The notes below the pieces were generated by a model. That model saw nothing but the letters and a program-made list of their open reading frames with translations, was not told where the DNA came from and did no database searches. Both the position numbers and the translations under genes were made by a program. From Planctomycetota bacterium (GTDB lineage Bacteria > Planctomycetota > Phycisphaerae > UBA1845), in NCBI GenBank assembly GCA_024276605.1, contig JAJRWX010000005.1, positions 64,049-128,048 of the forward strand: DNA of 64,000 bases, given 5' to 3'. Each line of letters begins with the position of its first letter. Position 1 is the stretch's first letter. Shown here piece after piece: positions 18,927-27,121 of the stretch.

Positions 18927-18979
18927 ATCAGTTTTACTCTGTAAGGCTCTTCTCTTGCGTCAAAACGTGTCGTCAACGC

Positions 18980-20197
18980 CTACTCAACCACACGTTCGAT
19001 GGACTCGATAATAACATCTTCCACCGGCAGCGATACCTCGTCGGCGATAATCGTACTATCCGTTCGTTCCATAGCGGCGATGGCATCAACTACATCAGTC
19101 CCCTCAACAATCAAACCAAACGCCGTAAAACCCTGACTGTCCAGAAAACCGTTGTCCGTAAGATTGATAAATATCTGTGTCGTACCGCTATCGGCACCAC
19201 CACTCAGCGCAAGAGCCACCGAATACACAACGCTATTGCTCAACTCTTCACGTGCCTCCGAAGCAATAGGATCGCGCGTCGGGTCTTTCTTTATCAATTC
19301 GTCACCAACCCGCTCAAAACCACCACCCTGCAAAACAAATGGATCGCACACACCCGTATCCGCATTTTCCGAACAAGCGTTTCGATGAAAAAGCGTTGAC
19401 GTATAAAAATCTTCGTCCACGTAACGCAAAAAATTCACCACATGCCCCGGCGCTAACGACGCATCCATCTCCATCGTAAACGACCCGAAATTAGTAGTAA
19501 TCAACACCTGAGGCGACAAATCTGCCACGCTAACCAACGAAAATTCGCGTACAACCTCAATATCATTACCACCCGCACCCGGCAACGTCACCACAGCCTG
19601 ACCAACAATGGTATCCGCACGATCAGCCGTGAATTGCGGCGATAGTGAAGTCGCATCGTCATAATCTCCACCACCACCCGTCAAAGACCACAGCACCGTC
19701 GCACCAGCCACGTCTGTATCGATCATAGCTGATAGCGCCACCGGCTCACCAATCACAACTAACTCCGGCACGGAAATCGTCACATCACCACTAATTTCAA
19801 CCGTCACAAAGCCACTCGCCATCGACTCCGCACTATCGACCACCACCACACGAAACACATATCGCCCCGGTGTGGTCAACACACCCGTCTCCAGCGTATC
19901 CGTTGTCGATGTAACCAACTCAACTTCCACCGGCGAAGCATTCACATCCCACACATACGAATACGGAAGCACCCCACCCGTCGCAGTCGCCGTAGCCATG
20001 ATGGCACCACCCGGCAAAGCAATAGCCGTGTCCGTGCTAGCAGTAACCTTTAGACTACCGGAATTCATCGGCCCGGTTACTCCTCCACCACTCCCAAACG
20101 GCTGGCAAGCGGAAACCAAACAAATCACAGGTAATAGCATAAATCGCCGCTTAGTATTAAACATAAAAGTAACTTTCGTCATGCTTAGCTTCGTCAT
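18980..20197 (-). CDS. Lipoprotein cyclophilin-type peptidyl-prolyl isomerase with Ig/PKD-like domains
   Basis: 405 residues; the signal peptide ends ICLVSACQ, a lipobox. The likely start is at MFNTKRRFMLL or a few codons upstream. Residues ~40-215 form two Ig/PKD-like beta domains (YSYVWDVNASPVEVEL; GATVLWSLTGGGGDYDD). Residues ~225-400 are a cyclophilin: ITTNFGSFTMEMD, NFLRYVDEDFY, the active-site FHR, VLQGGGF, TQIFINLTDN and FGLIVEG. It should speed proline isomerisation for folding of exported proteins, anchored in the periplasm or on the surface. The arginine of FHR and the Q of LQGGG are present, so activity is likely. It lies just upstream of prfB on the same strand. Confidence 0.9.
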   Translation of the reverse strand: MTKLSMTKVTFMFNTKRRFMLLPVICLVSACQPFGSGGGVTGPMNSGSLKVTASTDTAIALPGGAIMATATATGGVLPYSYVWDVNASPVEVELVTSTTDTLETGVLTTPGRYVFRVVVVDSAESMASGFVTVEISGDVTISVPELVVIGEPVALSAMIDTDVAGATVLWSLTGGGGDYDDATSLSPQFTADRADTIVGQAVVTLPGAGGNDIEVVREFSLVSVADLSPQVLITTNFGSFTMEMDASLAPGHVVNFLRYVDEDFYTSTLFHRNACSENADTGVCDPFVLQGGGFERVGDELIKKDPTRDPIASEAREELSNSVVYSVALALSGGADSGTTQIFINLTDNGFLDSQGFTAFGLIVEGTDVVDAIAAMERTDSTIIADEVSLPVEDVIIESIERVVE

Positions 20198-20327
20198 AAT
20201 AAATCTTTATCGGTTCAACCTATGAACAGCCGGTAGTCGTGTCGCGCTGAATCCGTACAATACACGCAACATCAACGAGGCAACAGGCCGGCCCGAAACG
20301 GTCTGCGTACTATCTACCGGACACCCT

Positions 20328-21758
20328 ATGTCAGTGCATGATGTCTACCAGTCGCCACTCGTCGAGCGCTACGCCTCCAAGCACATGTGTGAACTATTCG
20401 GTTCTACCCACCGTATTCGTACATGGCGGAGACTTTGGCTGGCACTTGCCAAAGCGCAAAAGCGTAGTGGACTTAAAATCTCCGCCACCCAAATTCGCCA
20501 ACTCGAACGAACAATCGACAACATCGATTTCAAACGAGCCGCACGTCACGAGAAACGCCTTCGCCACGACGTTATGGCCCACCTCCACACTTGGGGCGAC
20601 ATCGCCCCTAGCGCCAAAGGCATCCTACATCTCGGGGCCACCAGTGCCTACATCGTGGACAACGCCGACCTCATCATCATGCGCGACGCGTTACAACATA
20701 TAGCAGAATGGTTAGCTAGCGCCGTAGATAAGCTCGCCACATTCGCTAAACAACACCGGGCTTTACCGACCCTTGGCCTCACCCACTTTCAACCAGCCCA
20801 GGTAACAACCGTCGGCAAGCGCGCCGCCCTATGGTGCTACGATTTCGTCCGTGATCTAGGCGAAATCGAACACCTCCTCGACACACTAAAATTTCGAGGC
20901 GTGAAAGGAACAACTGGAACCCAGGCCAGTTTCTTAGCCTTACTCAACGACGATCACCAAGCAGTCGTCAAACTCGAAAGTGACGTAGCTAAGCAGTTCG
21001 ACTTTCAGCAGGTCGAACCCATTACCGGCCAAACCTACTCACGCAAGGTGGATGCCCAAGTCGTCAGCACACTAGGCAATATCGCCGTCAGCGTGCATAA
21101 GTTCTCCAACGACATGCGCCTTCTAGCCAATATGAAAGAAATCGAGGAACCCTTTGAGACATCGCAAATTGGCTCCAGCGCTATGGCCTATAAGAGAAAC
21201 CCCATGCGCTGCGAACGGGCTACGGCACTGGCGCGATTCGTCATTGCACTCGGTCAATCCGCCCTACAAACCGCTGCTGAGCAATGGTTCGAAAGAACGC
21301 TCGACGACTCAGCCAACAAACGACTCACTGTGCCTGAAGCTTTTCTAGCCACAGACGCCTCGCTCCGTATTGTTTGCAATGTATCCGACGGTATGGTGGT
21401 TTATCCAAAAGTAATCGAGCGTCGCCTACAAGCGGAATTACCTTTCATGGCCACGGAAAACATCATGATGGCCGCAGCCGCGAAAGGTGGTGACCGTCAG
21501 GATTTACACGAACGAATCCGAAAACATGCCCACGCCGCAGCCGCCCGCATCAAAATGGAAGGTAAGGACAACGACCTATTAGACCGACTCCGCAACGATA
21601 GCGCCTTCGCCGCTGTAGATATAAACAGAGTAGTTAAACCCAAAGCTTTCATTGGAAGAGCGCCTCAACAAGTGGACGAGTTCATCAAAGCCCATGTGGC
21701 GCCCATCCGACGTCGTTATAAAAAAGCGTCAGGAAAAACAAATGAACTTTCCGTATAA
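20328..21758 (+). CDS. purB: Adenylosuccinate lyase
   Basis: 476 residues from an ATG at 20328. The fumarase/lyase signature SSAMAYKRNPMRCER is present at about 285, with the flexible catalytic serine loop just before it. LTHFQPAQVTTVGKRAALW holds the conserved substrate-binding histidine region, and KGTTGTQASF is typical of PurB. The enzyme acts twice in purine synthesis, cleaving SAICAR and adenylosuccinate with release of fumarate. The length and motifs fit the longer, human-like PurB group. It is followed after ~115 nt by pyrE on the same strand, a pairing of purine and pyrimidine genes. Confidence 0.95.
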   Translation: MSVHDVYQSPLVERYASKHMCELFGSTHRIRTWRRLWLALAKAQKRSGLKISATQIRQLERTIDNIDFKRAARHEKRLRHDVMAHLHTWGDIAPSAKGILHLGATSAYIVDNADLIIMRDALQHIAEWLASAVDKLATFAKQHRALPTLGLTHFQPAQVTTVGKRAALWCYDFVRDLGEIEHLLDTLKFRGVKGTTGTQASFLALLNDDHQAVVKLESDVAKQFDFQQVEPITGQTYSRKVDAQVVSTLGNIAVSVHKFSNDMRLLANMKEIEEPFETSQIGSSAMAYKRNPMRCERATALARFVIALGQSALQTAAEQWFERTLDDSANKRLTVPEAFLATDASLRIVCNVSDGMVVYPKVIERRLQAELPFMATENIMMAAAAKGGDRQDLHERIRKHAHAAAARIKMEGKDNDLLDRLRNDSAFAAVDINRVVKPKAFIGRAPQQVDEFIKAHVAPIRRRYKKASGKTNELSV

Positions 21759-21785
21759 ATTTATTCATACAAGCCTCGTGCGGAA

Positions 21786-21812
21786 TATGACCCGACATGT
21801 CGGGAGCACGCA
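21786..21812 (+). repeat. Short palindromic unit between purB and pyrE
   Basis: ATGACCCGACATGTCGGGAG contains the palindrome CCCGACATGTCGGG. A related GATCCCGATGTGTCGGGAGC lies in the unit at 25871-25923. It could form a hairpin after purB. Confidence 0.5.
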
Positions 21813-21872
21813 TGGTGCTTGTCGAGCAGTATAACTCTGTCATGTTCACTCTATAAAAAGGAAACCTCAGTC

Positions 21873-22397
21873 GTGCAACAATCTGAACTAGCCAGTCGAA
21901 TCCGCGAAGCCGCTTATCTGGAAGGCAATTTCACCCTACGCTCCGGTCGCAAGAGCAACTACTATCTCGACAAATATCTCTTCGAAACGCAGCCTGATAT
22001 TCTCAAAGCCCTTGGTGACATGTTTGCCGGCTTTGTAAAAAGTTCAACGACGCTCATTGCCGGCGCAGAGTTAGGCGGCGTATCGCTTGCGGCAGCGACT
22101 TCTATGTCAGCCAACAAACCATTCGTCATTATTCGTAACAACAAAAAAGACTACGGCACACAAAAACCCTTCGAGGGAAAACTTACGGATAGCGACAGCG
22201 TATTACTCGTTGAAGACATCGCCACCACCGGCGGACAAGTGCTCGAAGCAGCCAAGCTCATATGTGAACTCGGCGCTAAGGTCGAATCTATTATCTCTGT
22301 CATCGACAGACAGGAAGGCGCCAGAGAAAACATCGAAGCCGCAGGATTTACTTTCGATTCCCTATTCACAAAAGCAGACCTGGGCATCACTAGCTGA
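21873..22397 (+). CDS. pyrE: Orotate phosphoribosyltransferase
   Basis: 174 residues from a GTG at 21873, with AAAGGAAA about 10 nt upstream. The frame is open from 21819, but the extra residues (MSSSITLSC) are not like the family. FTLRSGRKSNYYLDKYLFE is the conserved N-terminal region. The catalytic loop with NKKDYGTQK and the PRPP-binding motif VLLVEDIATTGGQVLEA are intact. The enzyme joins orotate and PRPP to form OMP in pyrimidine synthesis. The size is the normal one for short bacterial PyrE. Confidence 0.95.
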   Translation: MQQSELASRIREAAYLEGNFTLRSGRKSNYYLDKYLFETQPDILKALGDMFAGFVKSSTTLIAGAELGGVSLAAATSMSANKPFVIIRNNKKDYGTQKPFEGKLTDSDSVLLVEDIATTGGQVLEAAKLICELGAKVESIISVIDRQEGARENIEAAGFTFDSLFTKADLGITS

Positions 22398-22454
22398 AAA
22401 AGTCTAAACGCATCATTTCAAAACCATCACGCCGCGTCAGGTAAGTTTAGTCGT

Positions 22455-22496
22455 CGGGTGGCCCATGTCCTGTTTTTTGGACATGGGGGAGACGAT
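22455..22496 (+). repeat. Family D hairpin between convergent pyrE and yidC
   Basis: CGGGTGGCCCATGTCC, loop TGTTTTTT, GGACATGGGGGAGACGAT. The CCCATGTCC/GGACATGGG stem has 9 bp. Placed between two converging genes, it could work as a terminator as well as being a dispersed repeat. Confidence 0.65.
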
Positions 22497-22531
22497 AAAT
22501 GCCAAGATATTGTCATTCTTACAATCACCCG

Positions 22532-24685
22532 CTACGACTTACGACCTTTATTGACTTTCCCGGATCGCTGTTGTTGTAATTGCTGGGCTTCCGTCGCTGC
22601 TTTCTGCATGCGCTCAAGGAAAGAAGGCTTGCCTGATTTTTTAGCTTTGCCTTTCGCTCCATTCTTTTCTTTGGGATTAAACAACGTCCCTGCAGCTTCT
22701 TGTTCTTTGATATGCTTGCGGATACGAATCTGCTCGATCGTACCGAACACGGAACTGGTCATGATATACAGCGTCAATCCACTTGGTGCTTTATAGAAAA
22801 TAAGGAACATCATAATAGACATCATCGGACCCATTTTCTGCATCATGTCCTGCTGCTGTTTTTGTTGATCGGTCATGTTGGGGTTAGGCGCAGGCTTGGG
22901 TTGCATTTTCTGCTGTGCGAACATCGCCACGCCCAGAAGTAGGGGAAGCAGATTAAAGGCGGCCACTTCCCACCCAAACAGTGGCACATGAAAAGCCTGA
23001 CTAAATCGATACAACTCATCCGGCGCTGTGAGGTCGCCAATCCAAGTAAACAAAAAACCTTGATGTCGCATAGAAATGTTATTGCTTAAACTAATCCAAA
23101 GTGCCACCCAGATCGGCATCTGAATAAACATCGGTAAGCACGTCAGCATCTGCCCCGCAGGATTGATATTAAGCTTCATCATCTCCTGGTTCATGCGTGC
23201 CTTGTCATTAGCATACTTTCGCTTGATCTCTTCAATTTTCGGTGCCATCTCCTGCATACGCTTTTGCATCTTGACCATATTGACTTGGCCTTTTTTCGTA
23301 ATCGGATGCAGTAACGTACGCACAATAAGCACCATAATAATAATCGCCACACCGTAATCGCGTACGATCGAATGTAGACCGTTAAGCAACAAAATCATCA
23401 ACTCAACAAGCCAGGAAAAGGTACACATCCCGTAACCTTGAGAAATCTGGTAATAATAATTTCGGGACTTATAGGTATCAACCTTACGGAACCCGTCGAA
23501 CTCTTTTTCGCCTAGATAAATATCAGACCGAAAAATCAACGGTGTCGTACCAATATCCGTTGCTTGCGTGACGAATTTGACCGTGATGTCATCATCCGTT
23601 TCCATCAAACCGTCAACATCATACGCAGACACTTGCGTAATATACGCCGGCTGATCTTCCCCACTGATAGATTGTGGCGCAATGGTGCATGTGAAATATT
23701 TATTCGCCGTCGCCGCCCAACTCAACCTGGCATTTTTATCTGCACCCATACGCGAAAAAATTTCCATCGGTCGACCGGATTGACCGTGAATTTTACTGGT
23801 TGCCAGTCTGTGACCGACAACCAGCCCTTCACTTTGATAGATGCCACAATCGATAATCCGATCGTCCATACGCGTATCCGCAGCGCGAATACCAAGCCCG
23901 CCGCGATAAGATAGGATGACACGCCGTTGTCTCTCCGCGTTTAAGTTTGTAATCACAATCTCATCAAAAATATCGTGACGACGCTCATCTAATGCTTGAA
24001 CTGGTAACCGAAATACGCGCGTCAACCGCAGGGCAGGCTCACCGGCATCGTGAATGTCTAACTGAAACGACAACGCCTGGCCGGTCTGGTTCGTCCCATC
24101 AGATAACGTACGCTCATACGTCGTGACCTCACCAATCTGCCATAGCTTATCGTGCAGTGAAATATCAACATTATCGATATTGATCGATTCCACAGCCAAA
24201 GAACGCGTTACCATACCGCTTGCAGATGTTGATGGAGCCAGTAATTTGTAATGTTCAGGGTGATGCAGCGTTTCACGATGGCCCGTCATCGTCGCATATT
24301 CAACCGACGCCCCCACATTCGACAAGACCAACCCCATACGAAAGGGTTCATCACCGACAGGCGTATCAAGTTTATGGCTCTCCAATGAACCCATATGACG
24401 GGTCTGCGCCAGCGGCGCTTCAATCACCAAAAATCGCTTCGATGTTTCATTCCCATCAGGTGAAGCGGAAAGTTGTTTCGCAACGCTGGAATCTGCAACA
24501 AAATTAGGGTTAGCGATGGTTTGCCCAGGCACATCATCCGTTTGTCTTGAAGTTCCCTGACCGACTGTTTGCTGAGACGACGGCGTGCTCGGTGGCGTGG
24601 GCAATATTTTTGGCGCTACCCACATGACCGCAAAGAAAATACTCGCCGCGATCAGCACATTTCGTAGTGTATCACTTTTTTCCAT
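22532..24685 (-). CDS. yidC: Membrane protein insertase YidC
   Basis: 717 residues. There is one N-terminal membrane segment (VLIAASIFFAVMWVAPKIL), then a large periplasmic domain (~60-400). The conserved YidC/Oxa1 core at ~430-660 has five membrane segments. They include IVRTLLHPITKKGQVNMVKM, the PKIEEIKRKYANDKARMNQE coiled region and PAGQMLTCLPMFIQMPIWVA. The hydrophilic-groove region also looks intact. The C-terminal tail is lysine-rich (KKSGKPSFLERM...GKVNKGRKS), which suits ribosome contact. It inserts and folds inner membrane proteins, alone or with SecYEG. It is longer than the E. coli protein (548) mainly in the periplasmic part. The upstream gene on the same strand encodes a metallophosphoesterase. 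Confidence 0.96.
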   Translation of the reverse strand: MEKSDTLRNVLIAASIFFAVMWVAPKILPTPPSTPSSQQTVGQGTSRQTDDVPGQTIANPNFVADSSVAKQLSASPDGNETSKRFLVIEAPLAQTRHMGSLESHKLDTPVGDEPFRMGLVLSNVGASVEYATMTGHRETLHHPEHYKLLAPSTSASGMVTRSLAVESINIDNVDISLHDKLWQIGEVTTYERTLSDGTNQTGQALSFQLDIHDAGEPALRLTRVFRLPVQALDERRHDIFDEIVITNLNAERQRRVILSYRGGLGIRAADTRMDDRIIDCGIYQSEGLVVGHRLATSKIHGQSGRPMEIFSRMGADKNARLSWAATANKYFTCTIAPQSISGEDQPAYITQVSAYDVDGLMETDDDITVKFVTQATDIGTTPLIFRSDIYLGEKEFDGFRKVDTYKSRNYYYQISQGYGMCTFSWLVELMILLLNGLHSIVRDYGVAIIIMVLIVRTLLHPITKKGQVNMVKMQKRMQEMAPKIEEIKRKYANDKARMNQEMMKLNINPAGQMLTCLPMFIQMPIWVALWISLSNNISMRHQGFLFTWIGDLTAPDELYRFSQAFHVPLFGWEVAAFNLLPLLLGVAMFAQQKMQPKPAPNPNMTDQQKQQQDMMQKMGPMMSIMMFLIFYKAPSGLTLYIMTSSVFGTIEQIRIRKHIKEQEAAGTLFNPKEKNGAKGKAKKSGKPSFLERMQKAATEAQQLQQQRSGKVNKGRKS

Positions 24686-24785
24686 AAATTTGATTTACGC
24701 TTTGCTGATTGTGATAAGACAACTGGATCAAGCATGGTATCGCAGGTCAAAAATACCCGGCGATTCCCACCTATAACGGTACGGA

Positions 24786-25613
24786 TCATCTCCCTTCAAA
24801 GAGACGCGTACCGAGAAAATCATCCAGGTCCGGAGTGTCAAAAATCTTGCGAGCCGATGACTCAATATCGTACTCAAGACGTACATATTCGATCGTCGTA
24901 CAGTATTCGTCCTCTCCTACTTCAGGTGGCTCATACTCCGCCGGTGACTCACCCTTCTCGTATACAACGATAAAACAAAGTCGCGGATCACGGTCACGAG
25001 GCTGGCCAATACTACCTACATTGATGATCGCTTTCTCATCCGATGTCACGGAATACACATTTTGATCCGGCAACTCATCCGGAGAATCAAAACATGGATC
25101 ATCCAGAAAAACACCCGGCACGTGCGTGTGTCCTACCATACACGCCATGTGCGAAGGCTCCAGCCGTTTGAAATTATCCAAAATTTTAGAAGGATTCGTA
25201 TACACATCCTCCGGGAACAAATACTCATTTACCGGTCGACGCGGAGATGCATGCACCATATACAAGCCGTTGACCTCGTGCATCACCGGCATGCGCCCAA
25301 GAATCCCCCACCGATGATCGCGCTTACTTTTGTCAGGTTCATCTTCCAGCGTCTGTCGCGTCCAATAGGCCGCTCGCTCAGCGCCGACATTAAAATTCGC
25401 CGGCTCATAAAAAACCGCGTGATCGTGGTTGCCGCAAAGCACTACTTCGCAACGCTCAGATACCAAATCCAAACATTCACGCGGACTAGCGCCATAGCCT
25501 ACAACATCACCCAAACAAAACACACGATCTATGGCACGGCGCTCCAATTCCCTAAGGGCCTCTTCCAGCGCTTCGAGGTTTCCATGAATGTCAGAAATCA
25601 CCGCAAACATCAT
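24786..25613 (-). CDS. Metallophosphoesterase (YfcE/ApaH-like)
   Basis: 275 residues starting MMFAVISDIHGNLEAL. Metal-binding motifs of the calcineurin-like fold are in order: SDIHGN, LGDVVGYG, CGNHDHAV, GHTHVPG and NVGSIGQPRD. The family includes phosphodiesterases and diadenosine polyphosphatases; the substrate is not evident. The C-terminal ~60 residues (YEPPEVGEDEYCTTIEYVRLEYDIE) resemble the predicted-phosphoesterase group that acts on small molecules. It lies 100 nt upstream of yidC on the same strand. Confidence 0.9.
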   Translation of the reverse strand: MMFAVISDIHGNLEALEEALRELERRAIDRVFCLGDVVGYGASPRECLDLVSERCEVVLCGNHDHAVFYEPANFNVGAERAAYWTRQTLEDEPDKSKRDHRWGILGRMPVMHEVNGLYMVHASPRRPVNEYLFPEDVYTNPSKILDNFKRLEPSHMACMVGHTHVPGVFLDDPCFDSPDELPDQNVYSVTSDEKAIINVGSIGQPRDRDPRLCFIVVYEKGESPAEYEPPEVGEDEYCTTIEYVRLEYDIESSARKIFDTPDLDDFLGTRLFEGR

Positions 25614-25984
25614 TCAATCGCTATTAACGCCGCCCATAAAAAGCAGAAATTCATATCGCCACAAAGTTAGAATCACGCACACACAGGCTCGGAGCACCCC
25701 AGCTGGTGGTTCCGCCGCAGCCAACCTGTAAAGCCCCGGACTGTACCGCCATGTGCGTCCGCCCGTCAATCCCCACGCACCGAACTCAGCCAGTATATAA
25801 CCATATTCGCATATCTTTTCCCAAATGATGTCTAAGACCGTGAAAACTTGTACGATATGTGCAACGTTATTGAGCCGCAGGCGGAATATGATCCCGATGT
25901 GTCGGGAGCCTGCGCGGAGCCGAGATTACTTATAACCGTTAGAATCAAATGATCAACATGATTGTAAATAACCATTGACCTTCC
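25614..25984. other. Intergenic region between divergent genes
   Basis: 371 nt holding the promoters of the metallophosphoesterase and tsaB genes and one family C-like repeat (25871-25923). No gene seen. Confidence 0.5.
25871..25923 (+). repeat. Family C-like repeat with nested palindrome
   Basis: TGAGCCGCAGGCGGAATATG, then ATCCCGATGTGTCGGGAGCC, then TGCGCGGAGCCGA. Outer GCCGCAGGC/GCCTGCGCGG arms enclose a CCCGA...TCGGG hairpin. Confidence 0.6.
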
Positions 25985-26704
25985 ATGACTTCTACCAACA
26001 CATACCATCTCGCTTTCGAGACATCTAGCGCCCGAGGGGAAATTGCGCTGGGACGAGGCCGGGATGTGCTGCAAACCACCACCTTCTCAGGCCCGCGTAA
26101 ACACGCATCGGAATTCTTACCAACGATCGACACGCTGTGCCGCAAGGCCGACGTCAACCCTTCAGCCATTACTAGCGTGTTTGTATCCATCGGACCGGGT
26201 AGCTTCACCGGACTACGCATTGGGGTAACAGCCGCGAGATTCATCGCCTACGCCACCGGCGCATCCATCGTAGCCGTACCCACTCTCGAAGTTATTGCCC
26301 AAAACGCGCTCGATGTTGATCCTACGCCGCCAACTATAGTTGTTCTCTTAGACGCCAAACGTCAGCACGTATTCACCGCCACATTCAAACCTCTGGATGG
26401 CGCGTATATCTCCACCTGCAACGCACAGGAAGCCGATCCACAGGTTTTTCTCAAACAATTGGATCGAACCTCAGCCGTACTCGGCGAAGGCGTGAAATAT
26501 CACGAAACCGCCGTCCGCGCATCGGGCCTTCGCGTTCTCCCTGAAAGCACCTGGCCACCCCGCGCCGCAACGCTCTATCATCTTGGCTATGCCATGTCCC
26601 AGCAGGGCAAGTTCACCGACTTTCGATCTCTAGTCCCCCACTACATCCGCCCGCCCGAAGCCGAGGAAAAGTGGGAAGAACGTTTCGGCGCAAAGTCAAG
26701 CTAA
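25985..26704 (+). CDS. tsaB: tRNA threonylcarbamoyladenosine biosynthesis protein TsaB
   Basis: 239 residues from an ATG at 25985. The ASKHA-fold start is YHLAFETSSARGEIAL, followed by KHASEFLPTIDTL and the family signature SIGPGSFTGLRIGVTAARF. TsaB acts with TsaD and TsaE to transfer threonylcarbamoyl to A37 of ANN-reading tRNAs. The C-terminal tail (VPHYIRPPEAEEKW) holds the YxRPPxAE motif typical of TsaB. No tsaD or tsaE lies in the window. Confidence 0.94.
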   Translation: MTSTNTYHLAFETSSARGEIALGRGRDVLQTTTFSGPRKHASEFLPTIDTLCRKADVNPSAITSVFVSIGPGSFTGLRIGVTAARFIAYATGASIVAVPTLEVIAQNALDVDPTPPTIVVLLDAKRQHVFTATFKPLDGAYISTCNAQEADPQVFLKQLDRTSAVLGEGVKYHETAVRASGLRVLPESTWPPRAATLYHLGYAMSQQGKFTDFRSLVPHYIRPPEAEEKWEERFGAKSS

Positions 26705-26813
26705 CTCATCTTTTTGCTACATCCCCCATAATCGAACCGCGCCCGCCAGGAAGCGGCCACCATCCATAGTGCCATGTCATTGTCTTTCATATGGTTCGCA
26801 TGGGGATGCAATC

Positions 26814-26840
26814 AGAGCACCTGGCGCAAGCCTGGTGACA
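26814..26840 (-). repeat. Family C repeat, partial (inverted)
   Basis: CAGAGCACCTGGCGCAAGCC TGGTGAC is the reverse complement of the GTCACCAGGCTTGCGCC...GTGCTCTG unit at 17551-17579. Confidence 0.65.
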
Positions 26841-26866
26841 GGAGTAGATAGTGACGGTGTACATGC

Positions 26867-26909
26867 GGGTGCCCCATCCTTTGCCTACTGTCATAGGGTG
26901 GGGGACGGA
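26867..26909 (+). repeat. Family B repeat, copy 3
   Basis: GGGTGCCCCATCC ... TAGGGTGGGGGACGGAC, same layout as 17151-17194. Confidence 0.7.
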
Positions 26910-26935
26910 CACGATGACAAACAAACTTCGTAAGC

Positions 26936-27078
26936 TTAGTCGGTCCGACGAATACGATCATGCTTAGGGATTGGTGGTCTCCCATCATCGCAGGTTATTA
27001 AGCTTTCTTCCACAATCTTATCAGCATGAAGGGCCACGTCTGACACATGTAACGCTACGACGGCAACATCATCGGCTC
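26936..27078 (-). pseudogene. C-terminal fragment of an RsbU/SpoIIE-type phosphatase gene
   Basis: Minus-strand translation gives ADDVAVVALHVSDVALHADK then IVEESLIT... to a TAA at 26938-26936. ADDVAVVALHV is identical to the C-terminal end of the intact phosphatase at 28865-29899, and the DNA matches closely (ACATGTAACGCTACGACGGC in both). The rest of the gene is missing: just upstream (27077-27105) lies a family D repeat. This is best read as the tail of a lost or truncated paralogue. Confidence 0.75.
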
Positions 27079-27105
27079 CCCCACCTCAATCGAGGTGGGC
27101 CACCC
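27077..27105 (+). repeat. Family D repeat (CCCCCACCTC hairpin)
   Basis: TCCCCCACCTCAATCGAGG then TGGGCCACCC. Same unit as 3068-3097 with a shorter loop; it abuts the truncated phosphatase fragment. Confidence 0.7.
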
Positions 27106-27121
27106 GATCATCCAACAACCA

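Larger units (their letters stand above)
26705..27121. other. Intergenic region with repeats and a gene fragment
   Basis: 417 nt between convergent tsaB and the zinc-ribbon membrane protein. It contains repeats at 26814-26840, 26867-26909 and 27077-27105, and the fragment of a phosphatase gene at 26936-27078. Confidence 0.6.
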
